Position numbers and translations under genes: made by a program. A stretch of 50,795 nucleotides of DNA from Trichomonas tenax (taxonomy: Eukaryota > Parabasalia > Trichomonadida > Trichomonadidae), in the NCBI GenBank assembly GCA_023091735.1, contig JALKBU010000296.1:1-50795 (forward strand), given 5' to 3'. The notes beneath the pieces were generated by a model. That model was not told where the DNA came from, made no database searches, and saw only the letters and a program-made list of their open reading frames with translations. Positions 1-7,170 of this stretch are shown here, piece by piece. Numbering within the stretch: position 1 is the first letter of the stretch; the number at the start of each line of letters is the position of its first letter.

Positions 1-425
1 GTTCAATTTACACATCAATGAATAACGTAAATCCTGCTCAAATATTTGGTTTTGGTGAATGGGAGCCAATAGTCGATCGTTTCTTATATTGCGCTAATTC
101 ATCAAGAGAAACAGGAGGAAGTAAAAAAATTACAGTAAATAACTTACCTTCACACAATCATTACTTTTCGGGTACAACATCAATGGCAGGAGTTCATACT
201 CATTTAATCAGTAATAGAGGTTATTACGGATGTGGTAACGGAGGAAAAGAAACAATTTCGCGTTATGATATTACATCAGATAACAGAGAATACAACACGG
301 GTTTAATCATTGATCATGCAGGAAGTCACATTCATTCAGTTTACGGAAACACTGCCAACACTGGTTCAGGTACTGATTACATGCCTCCATACATTACTGT
401 TTACACGTGGTATAGGGTTTATTAA
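1..425 (+). CDS. Phage tail-collar/tail-fibre-like protein, 5' end outside window
   Basis: The first ATG is at 18, but the frame stays open to base 3 with no stop, so the gene very likely begins to the left of the window. The visible 135 residues read like the C-terminal collar domain of phage tail fibres and baseplate proteins: an FGxGEWEPIVDRFLYCA segment (about residues 11-26), a glycine-rich turn, then LPSHNH (44-49) and two further His-x-His motifs (HTH near 60, HIH near 104), ending in a conserved aromatic tail with PPYITVYTWYR. In T4-type fibres His-x-His motifs of interleaved strands bind metal along the trimer; the same role is inferred here. In a Polinton it could be a particle or host-surface-binding protein. 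A truncated relative lies at 5255-5358 on the other strand. The reading frame is intact as far as seen. Confidence 0.65.
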   Translation, partial: SIYTSMNNVNPAQIFGFGEWEPIVDRFLYCANSSRETGGSKKITVNNLPSHNHYFSGTTSMAGVHTHLISNRGYYGCGNGGKETISRYDITSDNREYNTGLIIDHAGSHIHSVYGNTANTGSGTDYMPPYITVYTWYRVY

Positions 426-487
426 ATCCGAATACATTTTCTCTCATAACCACTAAAATTATTTTTCAAATTTCTGACTTCATAAAT

Positions 488-522
488 TCCTTGCCCCTTT
501 GGGGCGTGGGCGAAGCCCTTCG
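488..522. other. Overlapping three-base-loop hairpins downstream of the tail-collar gene
   Basis: A GCCCC stem closes on GGGGC over a TTT loop (493-505). It is followed at once by GGGC-GAA-GCCC (508-518), which overlaps an alternative CGAAG/CTTCG stem (511-522). These lie 65 to 95 bp past the stop codon of the tail-collar gene. Similar short-loop palindromes recur at 2289-2318, 3272-3320 and 4511-4521. They could shape the 3' end of the transcript or be small mobile palindromes. Confidence 0.6.
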
Positions 523-680
523 CTTTCTTTTCTTAGTTAGTTAGTTTGTCATAAATTATTTTTTCTAATTTCTAAATTCATTTCTCTCATTTTCACTAAA
601 ATTAATTTTCAAAATTTCCTTACCCCATTTTCTTTTCGCTTTCTTTTCTTAGTTAGTTAGTTAGTTTGTCATAAATTATT
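520..680 (+). repeat. Two direct copies of a CTTTCTTTTCTTAGTTAG box
   Basis: The string CGCTTTCTTTTCTTAGTTAG, running on into TTAGTTTGTCATAAATTATT, occurs at about 520-560 and again at 637-680. Further copies are at 4298-4330 (same strand) and 5177-5201 (opposite strand). All lie in non-coding parts of the transposon. The box follows the 3' end of both tail-collar copies in the same orientation, so it may belong to that gene's 3' region. Confidence 0.75.
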
Positions 681-819
681 TTCAAAACTGAATACATTTT
701 ATAAAGTCAGGAATTCCAAAATAAAATTAACGTTAATTTTGTAAGCAATTCAAAAATTTATTTTCTATATAGGGGGGACCTAACTTGTAAAACTAACTCT
801 GTCGTAAATATATTTAAAT

Positions 820-866
820 AGATGTTCGTGGAAGCCATGGCGCAGTCGTGGATTACGCGAACATCT
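820..866. other. Hairpin overlapping the 3' end of the 159-residue gene
   Basis: AGATGTTCGTG (820-830) pairs with CGCGAACATCT (856-866) with one G-T pair, giving an 11-bp stem over a 25-base loop. The hairpin overlaps the stop codon of the minus-strand gene ending at 865. Its loop contains TGGCGCAGTCGTGG, which resembles a tRNA A box, but no matching B box or cloverleaf follows. A transcript-end structure is the simplest reading. Confidence 0.5.
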
Positions 867-1344
867 AATTACTAACTAATGAATGTGTGAACTTTCTAAC
901 CTTCCTCTCTGACTTTGGTTTATATGTTGCATATGCATATGATTCACGTGACATTTCCATTTGTAAATATCCAGTGTCTCCTTTTTCCGTTTCAGCCTCT
1001 AATTGGCGCATGTTTTGATTACTTGATCTATAACCAGCGAATAATCTCATACATTTAAAGTCTTTATCACATGTAAAGGCTTTATCGGATTCAATAGTGG
1101 CTCTTACCTTACGTTTAATATATGTTTCTCCTAACTGATTAACATCATGAGAATTATTTGTGATTCTTAAATGTGTTTGTTTTGTGTAATCATAAGGGGC
1201 ATCAGAATCGAAGCATGAGTTTTCAAGTTCTCTGTAATATCTTCTACCATCGTTTTTAGCGAAGACCTCATTAATCTTTTCAAATGATTGAAACACGTTT
1301 CCATTTATTGGTTTCGTGTTTGGAATCAAATAGTTTGTCGTCAT
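865..1344 (-). CDS. Maverick hypothetical protein, capsid-type candidate (159 aa)
   Basis: An intact 159-codon frame begins MTTNYLIPNTKPINGNVFQS and is rich in polar and beta-prone residues. It has an acidic patch (LENSCFDSDAPYDY, about 41-54), then a segment with LGETYIKRKVRATIES (71-86) of the kind seen near the start of jelly-roll capsid proteins. This suggests a virion-type structural protein, but it is short for a complete capsid subunit, so it may be a small structural protein or a C-terminally truncated one. The stop codon lies inside a hairpin (820-866). Upstream is AT-rich DNA shared with the divergent small gene at 1412. No catalytic motif is visible. Its role is inferred from the company it keeps. 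Confidence 0.5.
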   Translation of the reverse strand: MTTNYLIPNTKPINGNVFQSFEKINEVFAKNDGRRYYRELENSCFDSDAPYDYTKQTHLRITNNSHDVNQLGETYIKRKVRATIESDKAFTCDKDFKCMRLFAGYRSSNQNMRQLEAETEKGDTGYLQMEMSRESYAYATYKPKSERKVRKFTHSLVSN

Positions 1345-1387
1345 TTATGTATAAATAAAAAAATAATATTTGAATTATAAAATCAAA

Positions 1388-1411
1388 TTTTTAATTATTA
1401 TTATAAAAATA
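1388..1411 (+). promoter_or_regulatory. Conserved AT-rich start-proximal element
   Basis: The bases immediately before the ATG (TTTTTAATTATTATTATAAA and on to the start) are almost the same as those before the related gene starting at 2538 on the other strand. Conservation right up to the start codon fits a core promoter with a very short leader, as is usual in trichomonads. It could also simply reflect a recent duplication of the whole unit. Confidence 0.4.
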
Positions 1412-1641
1412 ATGGGTGTGGACTTTTTAAGAAGCTATGGGATAAAATAAAGCATGTAGCCGTTAAAACATGGGATGGAATCAAAAAAGGAGTTAATTTT
1501 GTGAAGGATAAAATACTTCTCCACACTAAACAAATTGGTGATTTGGCAATTTCAATATCACCAACACACGGCAAAACAGCTAAAGATGCATTAGAAAAGG
1601 GTGGAAATGTTATAAATAAATTAACTCCAATATTGAAGTGA
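1412..1641 (+). pseudogene. Small amphipathic Maverick protein, frameshifted copy
   Basis: From ATG 1412 the sequence follows the intact gene at 2317-2538 base for base through its first codons, but has five T where the intact gene has six (near 1422-1427), so the frame breaks after five residues. In the shifted frame a 70-residue lysine-rich amphipathic sequence continues (FKKLWDK..., ...VKDKILLHTKQIGDLAIS...) to a TGA at 1639-1641. The span is 230 bases, one short of a whole number of codons. The intact relative is hydrophobic and glycine-rich at its C terminus, whereas this copy is more charged, so they are diverged paralogues. Loss of one T in a T-run is the likely lesion; a sequencing slip is possible. 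Confidence 0.6.
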
Positions 1642-1672
1642 TACGTAAAAATATAAATAATTTATTTTTGCT

Positions 1673-2231
1673 TTAAATTAATCCAAAAGCTCTTTTGAAT
1701 TTATTATAAAATATACTTCTTCTTTTTCTATTCACATCTGGAAATTGGACGTATAAAGATCCATTTATGTTCTCCATAATATGTAATTCACGATATTGTA
1801 TTCCGTTATAATGAAAGAATGCTTCAATAACTGGATCATAAAATAAAAATTCAAATCGATTTCCATTGTATTCTTTTACTTCAAACGCTTCATCTGATAA
1901 AGTATCAACATAATTATATTTTATTCCATTATGAGAAATAGTGTTTATTTGGTTTTCAGATTGTGAAACCCATCGAAGATTTGATAAATGATAATCTCCT
2001 TTGTCTCTATTGATATGGTCAACTTGTTCTAAATTATTTGGATTTTCTAACCATTGGATAGCGATGACCCTGTGCTTAAAATAGTTTCTTTGATTCAGCG
2101 TGATTTTAACATACCCCTTACTATTAGTGAATTCAGAAATGATTTTTGTCATTTCCTTTTCTTCTTATATTATAAGGATATTCGGTTTCAATTTCATAAT
2201 CTTCATCGAACTTTAATATTTCCCACTCCAT
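1673..2231 (-). pseudogene. NUMOD/HNH homing-type endonuclease, frameshifted near its N terminus
   Basis: An intact 159-codon frame (start 2152) contains an HNH nuclease core: HRVIAIQWLENPNNLEQVDH, then INRDKGDYHLSNLRWVSQSEN, with the paired His and the Asn of the HNH_3 type. Directly upstream, from an ATG at 2231-2229, another frame encodes about 28 residues (MEWEILKFDEDYEIETEYPY...) that resemble the NUMOD4 DNA-binding segment which normally precedes such nucleases. The two frames meet near 2150 in an A-run, so the original gene probably began at 2231 and lost its frame by a one-base change. Enzymes of this kind nick or cut DNA and often sit in viruses and transposons as selfish passengers. 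Translation from 2152 could still give the nuclease core alone. Confidence 0.65.
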
Positions 2232-2288
2232 TTTCTTACGAATTAAAAAAAATATAAAATCTAACTTAATTTATAAAATCAGTATCAC

Positions 2289-2318
2289 GAACCCTCTGGG
2301 TTCTGCAACGCGTGCGTT
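2289..2318. other. Two adjacent short-loop hairpins at a gene end
   Basis: GAACCC-TCT-GGGTTC (2289-2303) is a six-base-pair stem with a three-base loop. It is followed by AACGC-GT-GCGTT (2307-2318), which overlaps the stop codon of the minus-strand gene at 2317-2538. The AACCCTCTGGGTT core recurs at 3272-3284. Confidence 0.65.
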
Positions 2319-2538
2319 ACTTTGCTATTTGTTCAACTAGACCACCTATTGTATTTCCAACTTGTGCCCCAACTGCTGGATTGCCTGCTGTAGCACCTAA
2401 TACACCACCAATTGTAGAGCCTACCGTTCTCGCTACTGGCGCAATAACTTTAGCAACAGGTTTTATTACTTTATTATAAACCCAGCTTCCAGTTTTCATA
2501 ATTCCATCCCATAGCTTCTTAAAAAAGCCCGCACCCAT
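2317..2538 (-). CDS. Small glycine-rich amphipathic Maverick protein (73 aa)
   Basis: The 73-residue product starts MGAGFFKKLWDGIMKTGSWV, an amphipathic basic/aromatic helix, and continues with a hydrophobic glycine/alanine-rich stretch (PVAKVIAPVARTVGSTIGGV and on, about 27-65). This layout recalls small capsid-core or membrane-active proteins of Polintons and adenovirus-like particles, which help breach membranes or bind DNA. That role is inferred from composition and context, not from a motif. The gene has a second, frameshifted copy at 1412-1641 with the same start-proximal DNA. It ends in a short-loop hairpin and is intact. Confidence 0.6.
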   Translation of the reverse strand: MGAGFFKKLWDGIMKTGSWVYNKVIKPVAKVIAPVARTVGSTIGGVLGATAGNPAVGAQVGNTIGGLVEQIAK

Positions 2539-2562
2539 TATTTTTATAATAATTAAAAAATT
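2539..2562 (-). promoter_or_regulatory. Conserved AT-rich start-proximal element, second copy
   Basis: Read on the minus strand, these bases match the element before the ATG at 1412 (TTTTTAATTATTATAAAAAT, then the start codon). The leader would be only a few bases long. The pair gives a natural comparison for a Maverick core promoter. Confidence 0.4.
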
Positions 2563-2600
2563 AAATTATGTTGATGTATCATCTTTTTTATTAGTATGAA

Positions 2601-3062
2601 ATGAAACCAATTTTAAAAATAATTGAAAAAGATGAAGACCAAGTTGAACATGATTAAGAAGAAACAATCCTAATTGAACCAGAACAAAATGAAACAAAAC
2701 TGAAAATAATAAAACCAGTTACTGAATCAACAACATTTGAAACTGTTGATGAATTTAATGAATACTATGCTAGCAATAAGAATATATTCGAAGAAAACAC
2801 AACCTGTAAGTTAAATAAAATGTTTAAAATTGAGGGCTTCAAAATTACAAAAATAAAGGGTGTAGTAAGTTTAAAATCTATTCCTCAGTCAAGAGTGACA
2901 GCATTAATGAAGATAGAAGATTTAACAAAAAGAATAAATGTGATTGAAGATACAATAAATCAAATCATTGCAATATTAAAGGGTGCGCAGTACCATTTTC
3001 TAATTGTGCCCATGGAAAAATTTTCTAAAATTTTTAAAACAACTTATTTTTGTCAGATTTAA
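2601..3062 (+). pseudogene. Unknown charged Maverick protein with an internal stop
   Basis: An ATG at 2601 opens a frame that meets TAA at 2655-2657 after 18 codons (MKPILKIIEKDEDQVEHD) and then continues in the same frame without a further stop to 3062. The part after the stop is acidic (EETILIEPEQNE...), contains FETVDEFNEYYASNKNIFEE, and ends in a predicted helix (RVTALMKIEDLTKRINVIED). Codon use and composition are the same on both sides of the stop, so this is one gene with a nonsense change. Reinitiation at ATG 2820 would give 80 residues. The last 25 residues look like read-through into non-coding DNA. No family was recognised. Confidence 0.5.
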
Positions 3063-3116
3063 AGGAGCCTCATTTATTTCATATGATTTAAAATTATTTT
3101 TTTTATTTCTCTATAA

Positions 3117-3233
3117 ATGAGTATAAATGCTTATGATATTAGATATTTAAGATTCAATAACAACGAATTGATGAAAATATTAAGAGAGTGTAACTGTGAT
3201 GTCACAGAAATTATATTGCAGGTGGAACATTAG
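3117..3233 (+). pseudogene. Remnant of a short Maverick gene, frameshifted
   Basis: A 38-residue frame (MSINAYDIRYLRFNNNELMK...CNCDVTEIILQ) starts at ATG 3117, eight bases past a T-rich tract, and stops at 3231-3233. A second plus-strand frame from about 3218 continues with GGTLDQFTQDFGK up to the hairpin cluster at 3272-3320. The two parts look like pieces of one gene separated by a one-base shift. No known domain was recognised. It is antisense to the decayed tail of the KilA-N gene for a short stretch. Confidence 0.3.
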
Positions 3234-3271
3234 ACCAATTCACTCAAGATTTTGGAAAAGTGCCCATGGAA

Positions 3272-3320
3272 AACCCTCTGGGTTCAGACGGGAACACAGT
3301 TCCCTGCGGTCCAAAGGACC
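3272..3320. other. Cluster of three short three-base-loop hairpins
   Basis: Three palindromes follow one another: AACCC-TCT-GGGTT (3272-3284), GGGAAC-ACA-GTTCCC (3290-3304) and GGTCC-AAA-GGACC (3308-3320). Each has a stem of five or six base pairs and a loop of exactly three. They lie where the decayed ends of two opposing genes meet. Such a regular set in an AT-rich sequence is unlikely by chance. Confidence 0.7.
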
Positions 3321-3770
3321 AGCCAAAAGCACACCCTTTATTTCGTAATCAGCTCCTGCAAATGATTTACGAACAATATCTTTGACGTCTTCGTTTGGTG
3401 TCATTGATATCGGTAAATTCTCTCTAAAGAACCAGCATTTATCACTATTCTTTATTTTTGCGACAGCGCTAAAAGTTCTGTTATTCCTTCTTACTAAATT
3501 TAATTAGTTCTGGATCATCCACGTCTTCAGTATATATCATATATTTATAATTTCGTTCTTTATGTATCGGAACTGAACGAGGAATTCTTTCTTTAATCTC
3601 TTCGTCTTTGGTTTCAATAACTCTTTGCATTTCTTCTCTTTCCTTAGCGAATAAATCGTCTAAAAGCTTCATGATATAAATTGAATATCGAGGAGAAGCC
3701 CACATTGCTACGGCATTAACAAGGAGTCGATGCCAATACCAACCTCTTAATCCGTTAGGTAAATTTTTAC

Positions 3771-3935
3771 GATTTTCACAAGGATTTTTCAAGGTCGCTT
3801 TTTCCCTACCTAGTGAAATTTCGTGTAAAAGTTCTTTTGTGCTCTGATTTTCACAAGGATTTTTTGAGTCGCGGAATTCCGCTAGTCGTGAAAACTCGCT
3901 TAAAAGTTCTCGTGTGCTTTGATTTTCGAACCAAT
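3771..3935 (-). repeat. 75-bp tandem repeat inside the KilA-N gene
   Basis: The string GATTTTCACAAGGATTTTT begins at 3771 and again at 3846, and a diverged third copy begins at 3921 (GATTTTCGAACC). The period is exactly 75 bases, so the reading frame is kept and the protein gains 25-residue units sharing ENQSTKELL. The insertion sits between two conserved parts of the KilA-N fold. Confidence 0.75.
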
Positions 3936-4297
3936 GTTTTGGTTCTTTCGTGTCAGGAGCATTACAGGCAGTAAGTATAGACTGCATCTGAAAGTAATCG
4001 TCCTTGATAGAATGAATGATACGTAATTTTGAATTGTACTGAATCCATTCAAAATCTTCATTGATTTGTTCAGAAACTATAGCGATTGTGTTTGTTGTTG
4101 TCATGTTTATTTCTTAGTTGATAAAAAATAATTTTTTAAAAAATTAAACTTAATTTTTGAATTAACGATTTCATTCAAATTTTACGTTAATGAAGCAGTA
4201 AATTCAAACATTAACTTATAAAGTTACTTAAAACATCAAATTTTAAACGTAAACACTCAAAAATAATTTTTAAATTTTGGAAGTCATAAAATCTTTT

Positions 4298-4330
4298 CGC
4301 TTTCTTTTCTTAGTTAGTTAGTTTGTCATT
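4298..4330 (+). repeat. TTAGTTAGTTAG box, third copy
   Basis: CGCTTTCTTTTCTTAGTTAG plus the following TTAGTTTGTCAT matches the two copies at 520-680. It lies between the start of the KilA-N gene (4104) and the end of the next minus-strand gene (4364). Confidence 0.7.
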
Positions 4331-4363
4331 AAACTTAATTTTATACAAAAATAAACTTAATCT

Positions 4364-4840
4364 TTATAATGCTTCCTCTACTATATCAATTTCTAACTCT
4401 TCTTCTTCATTAATGTCTAAATCTAATTCCTGAATAACAGGAAGTATTTTATCCTTTAATTTATCAGGGATTACTTTTAGTCTTGATTTGTGATATCCTA
4501 CTGTTCTCTTACCCTTTGGGTCTTTATATTCTAATTCTTTTGATAAATCACAATCAATACCGAATAATTGCTGTTTTGAGTTATTAATCATTTGTGCAAA
4601 AGAATTTTTAATATTGATTTTGATATAATTTACTTTTAACAACATTGACATGTTTTTGTTCATAAACTTCTTACCGTCAATGATGAAACATAACGGTGAA
4701 CACGAATAACCAAATTTATTCTCCTTAATGTTTCTTGTTAATGCTATAACTAATCTTTTTGATTCAGGAAATTCTTTCTTTATTAATATAGCGAATGCAT
4801 TAACAGAGTAGTATTTAATGTTTGATGTTTCAGATGTCAT
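4364..4840 (-). CDS. Lysine-rich Maverick hypothetical protein (158 aa)
   Basis: The intact 158-codon frame starts MTSETSNIKYYSVNAFAILI and ends in a strongly acidic tail (about 140-158, LDINEEEELEIDIVEEAL). The middle is basic and includes KRTVGYHKSRLKVIPDKLKD (about 111-130). Basic body plus acidic tail suits a nucleic-acid-binding or packaging protein, but no family was recognised. An ACCC-TTT-GGGT palindrome (4511-4521) lies inside the coding sequence and encodes part of DPKGKR. This is one of the few intact genes of the fragment. Confidence 0.5.
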   Translation of the reverse strand: MTSETSNIKYYSVNAFAILIKKEFPESKRLVIALTRNIKENKFGYSCSPLCFIIDGKKFMNKNMSMLLKVNYIKINIKNSFAQMINNSKQQLFGIDCDLSKELEYKDPKGKRTVGYHKSRLKVIPDKLKDKILPVIQELDLDINEEEELEIDIVEEAL

Positions 4841-5254
4841 TATTTCTTATTTATTAAAAAATTATATTATTTTAAAAATCAACTTAATTTTATTTTTCGA
4901 AAATTAATTATACCAGGTAACCAGATTACCAGGTAATACCAGATAAAAAAATTTTAGGACAAGGATTTTTAGAAATGTCTTAAATTCACGAAAAAGTTAC
5001 TTTTTGGCGTTTACATGTCATATCTTGTTAGAGTCAATGGTGCATACTTGTGTCCCCCTCATGTAGGAATTAAAATTTTCATTTATTTCAAAGCAAACGT
5101 TATTATTAATTTTAAATCTTATGACTTTATAATTTTCAAAAATTCTTTTTGGTGTTAAAATTTTATGATTTCAAAAATTAACTAACTAGGAAAAGAAAGC
5201 GAAAAAAATTTATGACTTCATAAATTTCAAAAATATGAAGTCAAAAGTGGTTCG
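4841..5254. other. Non-coding part of the Maverick fragment
   Basis: No gene is seen. The stretch holds short direct repeats of ACCAGGTAA and TACCAG near 4910-4945, one TTTACATGTCA motif (5010-5020) that recurs elsewhere in the window, and the inverted TAGTTAG box at 5177-5201. The DNA is AT-rich and ends at the stop codon of the truncated tail-collar copy. Confidence 0.6.
5177..5201 (-). repeat. TAGTTAG box, inverted copy
   Basis: Read on the minus strand this is TTCGCTTTCTTTTCCTAGTT followed by AGTTAA, matching the box at 520-560 with small changes. It lies about 55 to 80 bp past the stop codon of the truncated tail-collar copy, the same relative place and orientation as the box after the tail-collar gene at 1-425. 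Confidence 0.65.
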
Positions 5255-5358
5255 TTAATAAACCTTATACCATGCATAAACCGTCATGAACCGCAGCATG
5301 TAATCAGTACCTGAACCAGTATTTTGAGTATTTCCGAAAACAGAATGAGTGTGATGCC
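5255..5358 (-). pseudogene. Tail-collar protein, C-terminal fragment at the transposon edge
   Basis: Read on the minus strand the frame gives HHTHSVFGNTQNTGSGTDYM and then a diverged tail ending WYKVY and TAA (5255-5257). It aligns with the last 34 residues of the protein at 1-425. Upstream the similarity stops abruptly around 5,358, where AT-rich host-type DNA starts, so the 5' part of the gene is missing. The His-x-His motif and the NTGSGTDYM block are kept, but the usual PPYIT segment is replaced by LRFMT. It marks a breakpoint through a second copy of the gene lying in inverted orientation to the first. Confidence 0.75.
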
Positions 5359-7170
5359 ATCATATAGCTCTATATATATGATTTATAGGCATATTAGCAA
5401 AGTATGATATATAGTATTATATGTATATAATCTATCATATATATCTGTGAGTCATTATATTGCTTATGTGAAAATTTGTCCAATATAAAAATCCTCCGAC
5501 ATCGAAAATTCTCTTGATACCGAATCATCAATATTTTGTGGATTTAATGTTATGCACTGCTTTTTCTGTGAATGTAAATAATAGATAATAGAATTATATA
5601 CGTTTGCAACGATATATAGAGTTTGATGTAAACGTATCTCAATAAACTTTGATTCTGCTACGTGCATATGATTTCGAACTTATATATCCATCTTGTGCAG
5701 AGCAATCGATCAGCAACAGCCTAAACAACAAAATTTCCTATGATGAATGTTTTGATAATGAAAAATGATTTTGTCAAAGTGTTAAAAAACAATAATAACT
5801 TTGTTGGCATATGTGCATATTCTAATGCATGTTTGCAATCTATTTATCGAAGAATTAATCATTTTTACTAAGTTTTCAATATTGTTATTTTTAAAATTAA
5901 CGATACAGGTTAATAAGTATAGAGTGCAATTCATACACTTACACTGCACATTGCTAATCAGCGGCAAAAGCGTCAAAACTCTATTCGATATTATCAAACT
6001 TATTTGAAAAAAGACTTTAAGCAACTATATTTCATTCCATATTGTCTTCCTTGCAATAGAGGAGGATAAAACTGGTTGAAATATAGATATTTCTGATAAA
6101 ATAAAGCAGATTCGCGTGATTCAGACATTTTCTAGTGAATCTAAAGATCACAGTACCTCTCATGATTATACATCCACATGGTAATCAATAAAATGCTGTA
6201 AAGTAGTTTAAAAAGCCTAGATTATAATCCAGAAGATCAAAAATCTTTAAAAATAACGCATTTATTGTCCATGTCACCCAGAGCATGGATAAGTTCGGGA
6301 AAATAAACAAGAAATGCGTCATTTTCAAAGATATTTGATCTTGAAATATAGCTGAACGCTACATTTCATTCTGTATAGTAGATATCGAATGCGTTAGCAT
6401 TTTAGATGTAATTTCCGTGGATTCTAGTGCCAGGCGTCGATAATTTATCCAAAAATATAAATACCATTAAAAATTATCAATTTCCAGCGCAAACTCTCCA
6501 GAACAGCAAATATATTCAGAATTTGTGCCAGAAATTGATCATTTTTGATGATATTCATTACCGAATAATTTAAAATCGCAGATTGCTATAGCTGTCGAAT
6601 GACATAACGAATTAGAGTGCTTAGGCTGTCTGTTTGGTATGTTATTGAATAACTAAAGCAAGAATGTAAATCGATAAATGGAACGTTTTGATTTCATCGC
6701 ATTTTCTACGACTCTCTGAAGTTGCTGCGGCATTGAATGTCCTAGAAATATCAAAGCGTCGTAGAAAATGTAGATTAGTAAATGGAAGTAGAATGAATTA
6801 GCTCGGTGCAAATGTCGAAGCCATCAACAGTCATAAAACCATTGAGCACGAAGAATAGCTTCGTATTTGTGGTTTGTTGACTGTTGTAACATTTTGTAGA
6901 GTTTTAGCGATATGTAAAAATTTCATTTCTTCAAATATTTGTTTTTATGCTTGGTTTACGTGCGACTTTCCCTCCCTTATTTGATGTGAGGATAACCAAA
7001 GCATCACGTTATCGATAACTAAAAAGATCAGATTTTAGCAATTTTAATCATAAAAATAGCTGACTATAGAGATTGTACATAATATTCATTCTTAGAATTT
7101 GATACATCTTACAATTGCAAACTTTCTAATTCATGTCTTCAGTTGATAATATAATAATATACAAACATGC
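5359..7170. other. Long intergenic region without a recognisable gene
   Basis: The first 110 bases are dominated by TA-rich runs. Further on there is a cruciform-like structure at 6233-6342 and a second inverted repeat (GCATTTTCTACGAC near 6707-6720 against GTCGTAGAAAATG near 6757-6770). Open frames here are short, overlap on both strands and lack protein-like composition. Confidence 0.6.
6233..6342. repeat. Imperfect inverted repeat with nested inner stem
   Basis: The arms 6233-6263 and 6312-6342 are inverted copies matching at 28 of 31 positions (ends AAGATCAA and TTGATCTT). Inside the loop TCCATG (6268-6273) pairs with CATGGA (6284-6289). The structure could be a small foldback element or a structured transcript; there is no open frame. 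Confidence 0.7.

Larger units (their letters stand above)
3240..4104 (-). pseudogene. KilA-N domain protein, frameshifted near the C terminus
   Basis: The open frame 4104 to 3481 encodes 207 residues. The KilA-N core is clear: an N-terminal DDYFQMQSILTACN segment (about 35-48), the HWFENQSTRELL helix (57-68) and GLRGWYWHRLLVNAVAMWAS with PRYSIYIMKLLDDLF (117-151), followed by a helical linker. KilA-N domains bind DNA and are common in large DNA viruses and Mavericks. The frame stops at 3481, but the next frame continues at once with about 50 protein-like residues (FSAVAKIKNSDKCWFFREN, SMTPNEDVKDIVRK), so the original C-terminal domain was separated by an indel. Within the core a 25-residue unit with NPCENQSTKELLHEI is repeated (75-bp spacing). 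The last residues before the distal stop at 3240 are encoded by the hairpin cluster. Confidence 0.65.
1..5358. mobile_element. Maverick/Polinton transposon fragment, decaying
   Basis: This block carries a gene set typical of trichomonad Maverick (Polinton) giant transposons: a tail-collar-like protein, an HNH endonuclease, a KilA-N protein, small amphipathic capsid-accessory-type proteins and lysine-rich unknowns. The genes are short, closely packed and on both strands, unlike the long host genes to the right. The hallmark genes (polymerase B, integrase, packaging ATPase, protease) are not in the window and would lie to the left, so the assignment rests on the accessory genes. The right boundary is placed near 5,358, where an inverted copy of the tail-collar gene stops abruptly and TA-rich DNA begins. 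At least four of its genes carry a frameshift or stop, so this copy is probably dead. No terminal inverted repeat was recognised at the right edge. Confidence 0.7.

Noticed and set aside
5782..6024. Overlapping frames of 68 and 80 residues on both strands
   Set aside because: Both are hydrophobic AT-rich translations that mirror each other; neither has a start context or domain.
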